Source: Acanthococcus lagerstroemiae
Lineage: Eukaryota; Arthropoda; Insecta; Hemiptera; Eriococcidae
DNA length: 64,000 nucleotides
NCBI GenBank assembly: GCA_031841125.1
Contig: CM063106.1
Span: forward strand, 4,092,001 to 4,156,000
Direction of reading: 5' to 3'
This document shows, piece after piece, positions 35,475 to 45,649 of the stretch. The notes under the pieces were generated by a model. The model did not search any database. It worked only from the letters and a program-made list of their open reading frames with translations, and was not told the origin of the DNA. The translations under genes were made by a program, and so were the position numbers. Within the stretch, counting starts at the first letter, position 1. Each line of letters starts with the position of its first letter.

Positions 35475-36386
35475 TTATAACTGATGAAAATTATTTAAAA
35501 AAAAAAGTTATTTGTATGTACATAAGATTAATGTTTTTAAAATTTTTTGAACTTTATATCTTGAAGGAACCTGACGAGTAATTTTTATTTACAGAGACGA
35601 TAATTTTTCAAAATTCGCATGAACATTCTATGTATATGTTACAGAAAATTTCCTGCAAATAAAAATTGAAATTGTCAACTGAAATTAAAGTGTAAATATC
35701 TTGGCGCTAAAAAAAAATTATTTCTCAGTCATCATTAAAAAGTATGAAAATTGTATACAAGTATATACGTTCAACCAGTAGTTGAACCATAGGCTTATAC
35801 ACAGAAAAAATACCTACGTCATATCTTTTTCTCTCTTTCAACACGTAGGAAAAAATTCTTTCTTTCGAGATAGTGTTTCAAGACCTCTACTGAGATGAAA
35901 ATTCTTCGTGTGTCGATTTTTTTCTCACTTTTTATGGAATAATTCACGAATGAACAGTATTGATATCAATATTCGAACGACGTAATCAGGATTGTGAGAA
36001 TATGTAAAGAATACTGTCCATTTTTTATTGATAATTTCGAATTTTTTACCCTCCAGAGTATTAAAAAAATTTTCATGTGTCTGAACCTACATACAGTTTC
36101 TCAATGTTAAACTTGAAATATTCCGATTTTCTCATTTCTAAAATGTCTTCAAATACCTAAAAAATTGCTTCAAAATGACATACCTACACCTAATTTTTAG
36201 AGGGTTAAAAAAAGAGAAAAACGATAGAAATTTGATACAAAAGTTGTAAAATTTTCGAACCAGTGGAGAAGAAAATTATTCATATTCGATTTAAAAACAG
36301 TAAAATATTCAGTGCAGAAATTAGAGGATTTTCAAGAATTTTTGGGTTTTTTTAGAAACGTTAATGAGAAATTAGCCTCTGAGCTT
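35475..36386. other. non-coding stretch before the right repeat arm
   Basis: I see no gene. It is moderately AT-rich and runs into the right inverted-repeat arm at 36387. Confidence 0.3.
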
Positions 36387-36957
36387 GACTGCGCTAGAAC
36401 ATATATAAGGTATCATTTTTTTCTTCAGAGGTGAAAAATAGGGAAGAAAGTGAAAGAAATCTTTAACTGTCACAGATTGATGATTTCTATAAGTAGAGGG
36501 TTAAAACAGTTAAATATCAATATGAAATTTTTGTTTTTTCTTGAGAACTGAAAAATGGGGAGAAAGTAAAGTGGGCCAGAATAAATATAATGTATCATTT
36601 TTTTCTTCAGAGGTGAAAAATGGGGAAAGAAGTGAAAGAAATCTTCAACTGTGCCAAGAGTATTATTGCCTATCACAGATTGATGATTTCTATGAGAGAA
36701 AGAGTTGAAAGATAGGAAATTGATATAATTTGGATACAACATTTATAAAATTTTCAAACTAGAGGAGATGAGAAAATAGGATGAAATGATTAAAATTATC
36801 CTTAAAAATAGTTAAATATTCAATACGGAAATTTAGAGAATTTTTATTTTTTCTTGAGAACTGAAAAATGGGGGAAAAAGTAAGAGAAATCATTACTGCG
36901 CTAGAACATACATAAGGTATCTACTTAAGGGCAGTTTGGAAACCGTATCTTCAATTG
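36387..36957 (-). repeat. right inverted-repeat arm
   Basis: This is the inverted copy of 22415-23372. It lacks the 375-bp block of the left arm and an 11-bp stretch after 'ggcccact'. The high identity of the two arms means recent duplication, recent mobility or gene conversion. Confidence 0.85.
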
Positions 36958-36992
36958 TTTCTTATTTATATTCTCATCATATACCTAGTATA

Positions 36993-39900
36993 CAGGGTGT
37001 TCCACGAAAGTCCCCCCCCCCTGTTTTTTCACGAACCGATGGGCAGATCTTCCCGGGACGAAAATGATTTCCCAGTCGTAAGGTCTAGTTTCTCTTGAGC
37101 TTAAAAAATTTTCTCCCCCTTTCACGGGGGGCTGGAACCTACCACCAACTTCGGAATCATAAATAGGAAGGTATGCCTTTATGCACCTTGTTGGAAAGGC
37201 CATTTACTCCAAAATACGAATCCGTGGGAAAAAATTAAAATTTATCAATTTTGGGGGGGTAAGGGACCTAGAGATGACTAAAATCCACCCAGAATCAAAG
37301 TGTGGTGACCTATCAAACGAACTACCGAACATGGGGTTTTCCAGGTCGCTGATTTCGAAAATTGCCTTATTTTTTCGATTTGACTAACTCAGGGGGCAGA
37401 ACATTCAAAAATTTGGGGCAGAACATTCAAAAATTTGGGGCAGAAGGGGTTATTTTAATGTTTCTCATTTTCGCTGATACAATGTCTTTATGCACCTTGT
37501 TGGAAAGGCCTCTTTCTCCCAAAAGTAGAATCCGTGAAATTTTTTTGAAATTTGTCAATTTTGGGGGGGGGCGAGAGGGCCTACAGATGACCAAAATCCG
37601 CCCGGAATCAAAGTGTGATGACCTATCAAACGAATTATCAAAAAGAGGGTTTTCTAGGTCGCTGATTTCGAATAATTGCCTTATTTTCCCGATTTAACCC
37701 GTTTTAGTTTTAAAATCCGAATTTTCAACCTAAAATTGGTTCCATTATTCACAAATTTTTGACTTTCTGAATGCAGATTATTAAAGTGGCTTCATGGACA
37801 TCGTTGAATAGAAAACTTTCTCCAGAGTATGAATTCGTGAACAAAATTTCAAAATTTATCAAATTTGGGGGGAAGGGGCCCAGAGATAACCAAAATCCGT
37901 CCAAAATTGAAGTAGAGCTAGCAAAAAGACTATCGGAAAGGGTGTTCTCGAGGTCGCTGATTCCGAATATCACATTCTCTCCTAGATTCAACGCGTTTCA
38001 GAGCCTTACAATTCAAATTTTAGACTCAAAATTGATTCTAATTTACAAATTTTTGAGCTTCTGAACTCAAGTTATCAAAGTGGCTTCATGCACATCGCTG
38101 GATTAGACAGTTCCTCCAAAATACTAATTCGTGAAGAAAAATTGCAAATTCATCAACTTTGGGGAACGGAGTGTAACGCCAGCCAAAACCTATCCAAAAT
38201 CAAAAACCTAAAAGAGGTGCAGGGTGAGTTTTGAGAATGACCCTCCCCCCCTGTTTTTTTCTCGAATAATTGTCGGATTGCTCCCAAACAAAATGCGATC
38301 TTCGTGTACCGTGGTCTAGTTTCCTGCGGGCACAAGAAATTTTCTCCCCCATATTTGGGGGGCTGGAACGTACCACTAACTTTGGAATCTTAAATGGGAA
38401 GGTATGTTCTTATGCACCTTGTTGCAAAGATCTCTCCCCTCCAAAATTGAATCGGCGGAAAAAATTCAAAATTTATCAATTTTAGGGGGCCAAGGGGCCT
38501 ATAATTGGGGGAAATCCATCCAGAATCAAAGTGTGATGACCTAGGAATTTCTAATTGTTCTGAGAAAATTCAAAGAAAAACTTACGTTAGAATGGTCAAA
38601 AATCGATACCACAAATGTCACTCCAGTTTTTGTAACCTTACTTTTGGAAATTTGGGAATTTCATCGAAGATCTTTGGGAAAATTTTCCAATGATTTTCAT
38701 TAAAAATTTTGGAGGAAAAATCTCATAGGAAATAAGTTGATGGAAAACTACAATGGTTTTGGAGAATTTTGTCAATGATTTTCAGGGAAAATGTTGCATG
38801 ATCTCCGAGGAATTCCATCAAAAATTTCTTGAGGAATTTTGTCAGAAATTTTTGGGGAGAAATTGCAATAATTCTAATCTTTAGGAAAATCATTCGATAA
38901 TTTCTGAAGAATTTCATTAGGAAACATTTGGGGAAAGGCTCCGATCGTTTTTGAAGATTTTCATCAAAAATCTTCAGGAAAAATGTTCGAGGATTTTAGA
39001 AAAATTTCATCGAATTTCTTTGGGAAAATTTTCCGATGCTTTTGATGGAACTACATCAAAAATTTTTGAGAAAAAAATCCTTGGGTTTTTTCAATTTTTT
39101 TTATTATTAACAAGCTTAATGCTGAACTGAAGAATCTTATCGGACATTTCTGGAAAAAATTTCCAATGTTTCCCAGAGAATTTCTTTAAAATTCTTAGGG
39201 AAAATATTCTGATAATTTTTGTAGAATTTCATTAAGAGAAAAACTCCGACGATTTTTGAAGTATCAACAATGTTCAGAAAAAATGTTCTCCGAAGAAATT
39301 CATTGAAGATTTTTGGTGAAAATCTCCGAGAATTTTCAAGAAATTTCACTGGAAATTTTCGGAAGCAAATTCCGGTAATTTTTGATACAACTAACCTCCA
39401 GGAAAAATGTTTTCCGAAGAAATTCATCGAAAATCTGCAAGAATAATCTTCGATAATCTTTAAGGAATTTCATGAGAAATTAATGGGGAAAAATTGCAAT
39501 AATGTCCAAAGGTAGAAAAATACAGGAAAAATCCCGGATAATTTTCAAAGGAAGTTCATCAGAAACGGAAAGAAAAATAATTGCAGATTTTCTCCAACAG
39601 TTTGCAAACAAAAAAAGCGAACGAATCACTTTCTGAACAAAAAATCCTAGGTCATCACACTACAATATTCTCGGTGGATTTTCTCCAATTGTAGGCCCAC
39701 TGGCCCCCTAAAATTGATCAAATCAGAATTTTTTTCACGGATTCTAATTTTGGGGGAAGAGATTTTTTCAACAAGGTGCATGAAGTCATGGTGTCAGTGA
39801 ACATAAAAAACGTAAAAAAATGAATCCCTGCTCCCCCAAATTTTTGAATTTTCTGCCCCTGAATGGGTCAAATTGAAAAAATAACGCAATATTCGATATC

Positions 39901-40544
39901 CACGACCTGAAAACCCCCTTTTTTGATATTTCGTTCGATAGGTCATCACACTTTGATTCTGGGTGAATTTCCCCCAATTTTAGGCCCCCTGGCCTCCTAA
40001 AATTGATGAATTTTGAATCTTTTCCGCGAATTCAATTTTGGGGGGAAGAGGCCTTTCCAACAAGGTGCATAAAGACATTGTATCAGCGAAAATAAAAAAC
40101 ATTTAAAATAACCCCTTCTGCCCCAAATTTTTGAATGTTCTGTCCCCTGGGTTAGTCAAATCGAAAAAATAAGGCAGTATTCGAAATCAGCGACCTGGAA
40201 AACCCCATTTTCGATAGTTCGTTTGATAGGTCACCGCACTTTGATTCTGGGTGAATTTTGGTCATCTCTAGGCCCCTTGCCCCCCAAAATTGATAAATTT
40301 TGATTTTTTTCTACGGATTCGTATTTTGGAGTAAATGACCTTTCCAACGAGGTGCATAAAGGCATACCTTCCTATTTAAGAATCCGAAGTTGGTGGTAGG
40401 TTCCAGCCCCCCGTGAAAGGGGGAGAAAATTTTTTAAGCTCAGGAGAAACTAGATGTTACGACTGGAAAATCATTTTCGTCCCGGGAAGATCTGCCCATC
40501 GGTTCGTGAAAAAACAGGGGGGGGGACTTTCGTGGAACACCCTG
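36993..40544. mobile_element. foldback element with long inverted arms, TA flanks
   Basis: The ends CAGGGTGTTCCACGAAAG and CTTTCGTGGAACACCCTG are perfect inverted repeats, flanked by TATA on both sides (TA duplication, Tc1/mariner-like). The arms extend inward for about 500-700 bp (36993 to about 37680 and about 39800 to 40544). They include 'gggaagatctgcccatcggt' and 'cattttcgtcccgg'-type segments. Units of about 310 bp (around 'tcaaagtgtgatgacctatc' and 'aggtcgctgatttcg') are tandemly repeated within the left half. The centre (about 38540-39600) is an array of 'gaaaatttcatcaaaaattt'-like phrases. No transposase is encoded, so it is non-autonomous. Confidence 0.8.
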
Positions 40545-40853
40545 TATACTTTTATTTTCATATGTTCAATTATTATTATTATAACTCAAATCTCGCTATC
40601 TAGTTTTTGGTTCATCAATCATCAACACTATTTTTTTGTAGTTTTTTATTATTCCTAATTCCTAATACATGATCATATTATTCACATTTCAAGATTGATT
40701 AATCAGAACAGAGAGCGAGAGAGAGAAAAGAATGAAGAAATTTCTTCCCAAGAAAAAATCTTGAGAAAGGGAGAGAGGGGATTTCATGGTGAAAATTCTT
40801 AGGCGTCGCCTTTCGTTTTGCCTACGATGCCACAGAAGGCAAATCCGGCCCTG

Positions 40854-40861
40854 CTTCTAAT
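40854..40861. repeat. hAT target-site duplication, right copy
   Basis: CTTCTAAT lies immediately after the element end AAATCCGGCCCTG and is identical to the left octamer at 21224-21231. It marks the right boundary of the outer hAT element. Confidence 0.9.
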
Positions 40862-41742
40862 TGGGAGAGGAAGAGATTAGTAAATGGCAGGTTTTCACAG
40901 GATTCACTATAGTTACAGAGACATGTACATATATCAGGGTGGATCGAGTAACAACACTTTTCAACTTTTTTCGACGAGGGTGGCGATTTTGTTGCCATTT
41001 GGCCTAAAAACAACGTAAGCAAAATTACAGCTAAAATATTGAAATTTTTCCGGACCTGTTTTAATTTGAAATTCGAGGTCAAAAAGTTTATCGATAAAAA
41101 AAGAACTTTTCCCTATTTTCTCCCGGTAGATTCATTTTATCGAGAACCCTCCCTTCCCCCGATCGGTTTCAATAAGGCAACCTTCCGGAGTCCCCTTCAG
41201 CTAATTCAAGTTTTCCCAAAATTCCCTCTCGCTGGAAAAGCGATCATCTTAGGCGGAAGTCCTCTCCCCTGCTTACCAGAAATATCATCCTATCTCTGAC
41301 CCTCAAATACTCGTATTTTTAGAAAAAGTATTAGTATAAGAGAAATAATTGTGTAGTGAAAAGTTACGTCTTCTTTTTCATATTTTCGATTTGAATATTA
41401 TTCGGTCTTACAATTCGGATAGTCTGATTTCGAATCGAAAAATGTACTCATTTATCTTCAGATAATTGAACATTCCATGGAAGTAACTGGTGGTTGTGTA
41501 AAGACGATTTTCTTCTCAATTTTCAGCTATTAGGTTTCAGACTTTTTTTAACAATCAGGTCAGATTTTAAAGAACAATGAAAGAAACGATTATCTTTACC
41601 ACCTTGCTGTTAACCAATTCTAAAAATTACACGTATATGCGAGGTGAAATATCAGTTTCCCGTCTAATATTCGCTATGGTAAAGGGTGGATAAGGACTCA
41701 GATCTCCCACGAGGTTCTGACCGTCAATATCTCTCACCGCAA
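40862..41742. other. non-coding stretch right of the hAT complex
   Basis: This is the genomic flank of the hAT insertion. No gene is supportable in either strand. Confidence 0.3.
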
Positions 41743-41960
41743 GTCTGGTTGGCCGAGTGGATAGCGCTCTGGTTTCGGAATCCGGAGGTCCCGGGTTCGA
41801 GCCCACGTAGCAACTCACTACATTTCGACCTAGGTCGGTTTTTCGGCAAACAAGGAAGAGAGCTAAGACAGCCCTAACAGCCTCCCCGACGTCTCTGAAG
41901 TAATGCTCGAAAGGGCGGATTCCAGGGCGCGGGTTAAGAGTAAAATTAGAAAAGAGAAAA
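41743..41960 (+). mobile_element. tRNA-derived SINE, copy 1
   Basis: The head (41743-41812) looks like a tRNA gene. It has an A box TGGCCGAGTGG, an anticodon-arm-like CTCTGG...CCGGAG hairpin and a B box GGTTCGAGCC (RNA polymerase III promoter elements). It continues into a body containing 'ccctaacagcctccccgacg' and 'gggcggattccagg'. The same head and body recur on the opposite strand at 50429-50635, which shows this is a dispersed SINE and not a tRNA gene. The 3' end is approximate. Confidence 0.8.
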
Positions 41961-43261
41961 ACCACTGGTCTGATTTGGCTCTGGAGATGTTGACCCTGTT
42001 TGTTCCGTTTCCAAATATCGCCTACCTATTTAGATATGTTAAAACACAGTAGCCACATATTTACAAAGTATGGGCAGCCAACGCGATCGTCTTACAGAGT
42101 CGATGCACATTAGTCTCTATGGAAACAATGTTTATAACAGTTTTACTATTCGAATTTTTCTCATTTTTCTCGAGGATAGTTTCAAATATTCCTTCGGAGT
42201 AAGGTCTTCGTAAAGTGCATCTCTGCCTCTACAATCACCGCGTAGAATATAAGATTTGTAATACGAACTCCGTTATACTTATGTATGTCGATGACAACTA
42301 ATATCATCGAAAATCATTTCTCGTGAGAGACATAATTCTTCTATGAAACAGTTAGTGGAGAGTAACGAAGAAGGAGCCTGAAAATTCTGACAAAACAAAA
42401 CCAAAAGAAGCATTTAACATTCCGATGTTGACAACTTTGGTGATTTCGTTCGCGGAAGCTGTCTGGAAAGATATTTTAGAGGAGGAGAGCAGCTGGCACG
42501 AAGGCCCTTTTTGTTTATACCCCTGCTGTAAAAGTTTAATTTTTTTACGTGGGAACGATTTTAGCATTCTTGCATTTACACCAGCAGATGCTCGCTGAAA
42601 TGAACCTCAGAATCATACGGAGCACGGGCACGTGGCAAATGTATAGTTTGGCAGCGACATAGAATTAAATTTTTCTTCGGATTAGCAATGGAATGAGCAA
42701 TGACCCAATAATTCAAATCTTTCTAACTAAAGGTCAGCAGTTGAAACAATCAAATTTAATTTTTGGAACTGACTTCACAGCCGTGAAATCACGTAACGAT
42801 TCGGGTCTTATCTGAATTTTAACGCAAAAAATACAGAGATAGGCAGCCGTTATAACTACTATAGCTTTTAATGTTGGTCAGGAATGAATCAGAGAATCAT
42901 AGTTTCAGCTAGCTCTTATCCAGCCAATCAGAGAAGTTCCGCTATTAGCTTACCAGAAGTCGAGGAAAATAAGATTGTTTACTGCTGTGTCAAGAAAAAG
43001 AATGAAAATAAGATACAAGAACTGTAATCGCGCAGGGCGTAGCAAAGATCAAGATCAATGAGCACATGGCTGGAGTTACGGTTTTCGCTCAAGTCTACCC
43101 ACGGCTGGAAGAAAGTGAGCAAGCGGGATAAGCAGCTTCCATCCTGTCATCGGAAACTGTAAAAAAGTTACAATTCGCCCATCCCCCTCCTGCCCAGTTT
43201 GTTACCAAATTATTTAAATGATTTATGTTGAATCTAGCGTTCGCACGATAGGCTGGAATCA
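41961..43261. other. intergenic, no gene seen
   Basis: There are only short overlapping frames without family resemblance. No RNA gene and no clear repeat were seen. Confidence 0.3.
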
Positions 43262-43400
43262 GTGACGCAGTCAGGATTTTCCCAGGAGGGGGGCAAAGTA
43301 AGATTTTCATGGGAGAAAAAATCGAAAATTAAGGTTTTTTTTTTTTAAATATTGGAGGACTATTTTATAAAAATGAAGGTAAATTACTACTTGAGCAAAA
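43262..43400. mobile_element. partial copy of the CAGTGGCGTAG MITE
   Basis: 'cagtgacgcagtcaggattttcccaggagg' and the following 'gggcaaagtaagattttca' match the left half of the MITE at 20373-20638 with small differences. The matching right half is absent. Confidence 0.55.
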
Positions 43401-43491
43401 ATTTTTCGAAAACTGGAATGACTGACGGACTCAACACTTCATTCGCCTGCAAGTACCACACTCCTTGTATCAACCTGTATTCCCTTGCGAG

Positions 43492-43826
43492 CATCGCGTT
43501 CCTTGTAACTGCGAACACTACGCTCTGCTGGTGCATCATCTTGCAGACGAGTCTGTAACCAAAGGAGAGCATTTTCATGTCTGCTTTGCGGAAACTGCGC
43601 CAACATGAGAATGCCGTCGTCTGCTACGCTCTGCAGAGCACGTTGCGCTCCATTTTTTTTGGCGCGTTCATTTTTTGGACGCTACGTTCGCTGCAGGGTG
43701 ACATTCTCATGTCGGCGCCAGTCCGCGAAACAGACATGAAAATGCTCTCCCGTGGTTGCAGACTCGTCTGCAAGATGATGCACTAGCAGAGCGTAGTGCT
43801 CGCAGGCTGGTACAAGGAACGTGATG
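43492..43826. repeat. large imperfect palindrome
   Basis: The left arm (43492 to about 43645) and right arm (about 43670 to 43826) are inverted copies. Both carry 'gcatcatcttgcagacgagt' and 'gagcattttcatgtctg'. The arms are about 150 bp around a short centre. There is no coding potential, so it is probably a foldback insertion. Confidence 0.7.
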
Positions 43827-44231
43827 TGGAAATGATAATTCCCTTTCGTTACTAATCAAATGTAACGCATAAAACGTTACGCGTAAAAGTAACGTTTTTC
43901 CGGTTTGTGTGCCAAAGTAAAGACATGAAAATGTCAAAAAATAAATTTCCACAAAAATGTCCACCACTGAATTCGTGTTGGGGGAGCGTTACGCTTTTTG
44001 CTCAAGTATACCCATTAGGGTGTCCCTTCCTAAATAAATACGACGAAATAGCCTTTGGTAAGCGGATTTTGCTTCCTGATTCCTATTTAATTACTAGAGC
44101 GCGCTGGAACTGGTTAGAACAAGAAACTATAATGGACCCAGTTGTTGCTCACTAAATGCTATTCAAAGAAGGTTCGAACTCATTTTGGAAGTTGAATCAG
44201 AAAAAGTCAATAGGAACATGAAATCACGTGT

Positions 44232-44515
44232 TCAGGGGCGAAACTATAGGGGGTGTGAGGGGTTGAAACACCTCCCCCCCCCCAATAATTTGGCAGTTGG
44301 CAAATTTTGAAATTGTTTATTTGAATTTTTCAATTCTTATGAATGTTTGTTTGTTTATTTATTTATTTTTCAATTAAAAAATATTTCGATGAAAAAGCGG
44401 CAAATTTTTATTTTTTCTATAAATTTTGTCACCGAATTTTTAGTTAAAAAAAAATATTTGCCGGCAAATTTTTCTTCTCTACCTCCCCAAACTGAAAGTC
44501 AAATTTCGTGTCTGA
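44232..44515 (+). mobile_element. MITE copy with CAGGGGCGAAACT start
   Basis: It starts with caggggcgaaactata and shares 'ggcagttggcaaattttgaa' and several following blocks with 45365-45645. The right end is less clear in this copy. No coding sequence. Confidence 0.6.
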
Positions 44516-45364
44516 AAATGGAGTACCCTGGAATCTAGTCAGTTAAAAGCCGAAAGTTTCAAGCTGAGTATCGAAAGTTATCTGAAAGGTTGAAACAAAG
44601 CTGAAATGTGGAAGACATTTTGAAAATCTGAAAGTCAGTAGCAAACGTTGTATTTCGAATTTCAATGATTATTCTGTTTTTACAAGATTCTCTGTTCGAC
44701 ATAGAGCCTGAAATTTGAGAAAGTTGAACATTTCATTAAAATCTAAAAGTTAAAAGCAAAAGACTTGTTTCCCAATTTCACAAGCTGAATCCGATAGCAA
44801 ACGTTTTATTGTTTAATTTACGGGGTTTGGTCCTGGTGATTAGAGGAGGGAAATTTAGTCTGAAACAAAAGTCAAAACTCCATGTGTTTTTCCATGGTCG
44901 TATACAAGGGGGTTAGGGGTCTGACAGCCCCCCCTGGGTACGGCCGTGCGCTTAGAAATTCAGGAAAATGCGGATCTCAGAAAAATTAGAAAATAAATTT
45001 AGTTTAAAATAACCCATATGTCAAGTCAATCCCCCCTCGCCATATACCAGGATACAGCACTGTGTTTTACCCATAAGAACGAAAGGGAGCTTGTTGCACG
45101 GATTTTCCTAAAATCCGATCAACCTGAAACTTTGTAGGTTTTTTATTTTTATTTTTTTATTTTATTGGAACTAATTTAGGAGACGAATCAGAGGAAATTC
45201 AGAAAAAACATCACAAAGAGTAAATAACGACCACCAATGTGTAAAGAAAGTTGTGTGTTTCTCTCAAGTATTCCTAACATCCTTCCAGCTCACCCTCCCA
45301 GACTAGGGTATGCTCAAGTGCGCAAATATGAATGCTTGGTGGATAAGGTTCCAATCTGCATTTG

Positions 45365-45645
45365 CAGGGACGAAACTATGGGGGGGGGGGGGGGGGTTAA
45401 ACATCTCAATAATTTTGCAGTTGGCAAATTTTGAAACTGTTCATCTGAAATTTTAATTTTCTAAGAACGTTTATTTGTTTGCTTATTTTTTTTCCTATTA
45501 AAAAATACTTTGATTGAAAAATCGACAAATTTTCAAACTTAAAAAAAATTTTGTCGGCGAATGTTTAGTTTTCAAAAAATATTTGTCGGTAAATTTTCCT
45601 TCTCCCCCCCCCCACACACCAACTGAAAAAGTTTCGCCTCTGCAC
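45365..45645 (+). mobile_element. MITE, second copy with both ends
   Basis: It starts cagggacgaaactatgg and ends agtttcgcctctg, an inverted terminal repeat with hAT-like character. It holds a long G run near the left end and a C run near the right end, and its middle matches 44232-44515. No matching 8-bp flanks were seen. Confidence 0.6.
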
Positions 45646-45649
45646 GTGT

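Larger units (their letters stand above)
22415..36957. mobile_element. 14.5-kb interval bounded by ~570-bp inverted repeats
   Basis: The left arm 22415-23372 and right arm 36387-36957 are nearly identical in inverted orientation, from CAATTGAAGATACGG at the outer end to gactgcg at the inner end. The left arm holds an extra 375 bp (22447-22821). Inside are a spliced 376-aa gene and a helix-turn-helix-like ORF (minus strand), then two small ORFs, a broken family B DNA polymerase and acidic ORFs (plus strand), and a 101-aa ORF (minus strand). Length, long terminal repeats and polymerase fit a Polinton/adintovirus-like element. No capsid, packaging ATPase, protease or integrase was recognised, and no flanking target duplication was found at CAATTG. 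Treat it as a candidate large DNA element. Confidence 0.6.
21232..40853 (+). mobile_element. outer hAT transposon, 19.6 kb including nested insertions
   Basis: The ends CAGGGCCGGATTTacg (left) and ggcAAATCCGGCCCTG (right) are inverted repeats, flanked by a perfect 8-bp duplication. The element's own sequence appears to be only 21232-22414, 36958-36992 and 40545-40853. The rest consists of two later blocks: an inverted-repeat-bounded 14.5-kb interval (22415-36957) and a foldback element (36993-40544). The transposase C-terminus ends near 22266, so the first block interrupts the hAT 3' non-coding part. Whether the inner material was inserted after hAT integration or carried in as cargo cannot be read from one copy. 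Nested insertion is the simpler explanation. Confidence 0.85.

Noticed and set aside
37362..38064. Plus-strand frames inside the foldback element
   Set aside because: They repeat the same peptide phrases because of the 310-bp DNA repeat and reappear inverted on the other arm.
21232..40853. Integrated large DNA virus carried by a transposon
   Set aside because: Only a polymerase and small unknown ORFs were found. Without capsid or packaging genes the evidence does not support calling it a virus.
41743..41815. Possible tRNA gene
   Set aside because: A second copy with the same non-tRNA tail exists at 50429-50635 and the anticodon arm is irregular, so it is a SINE head.
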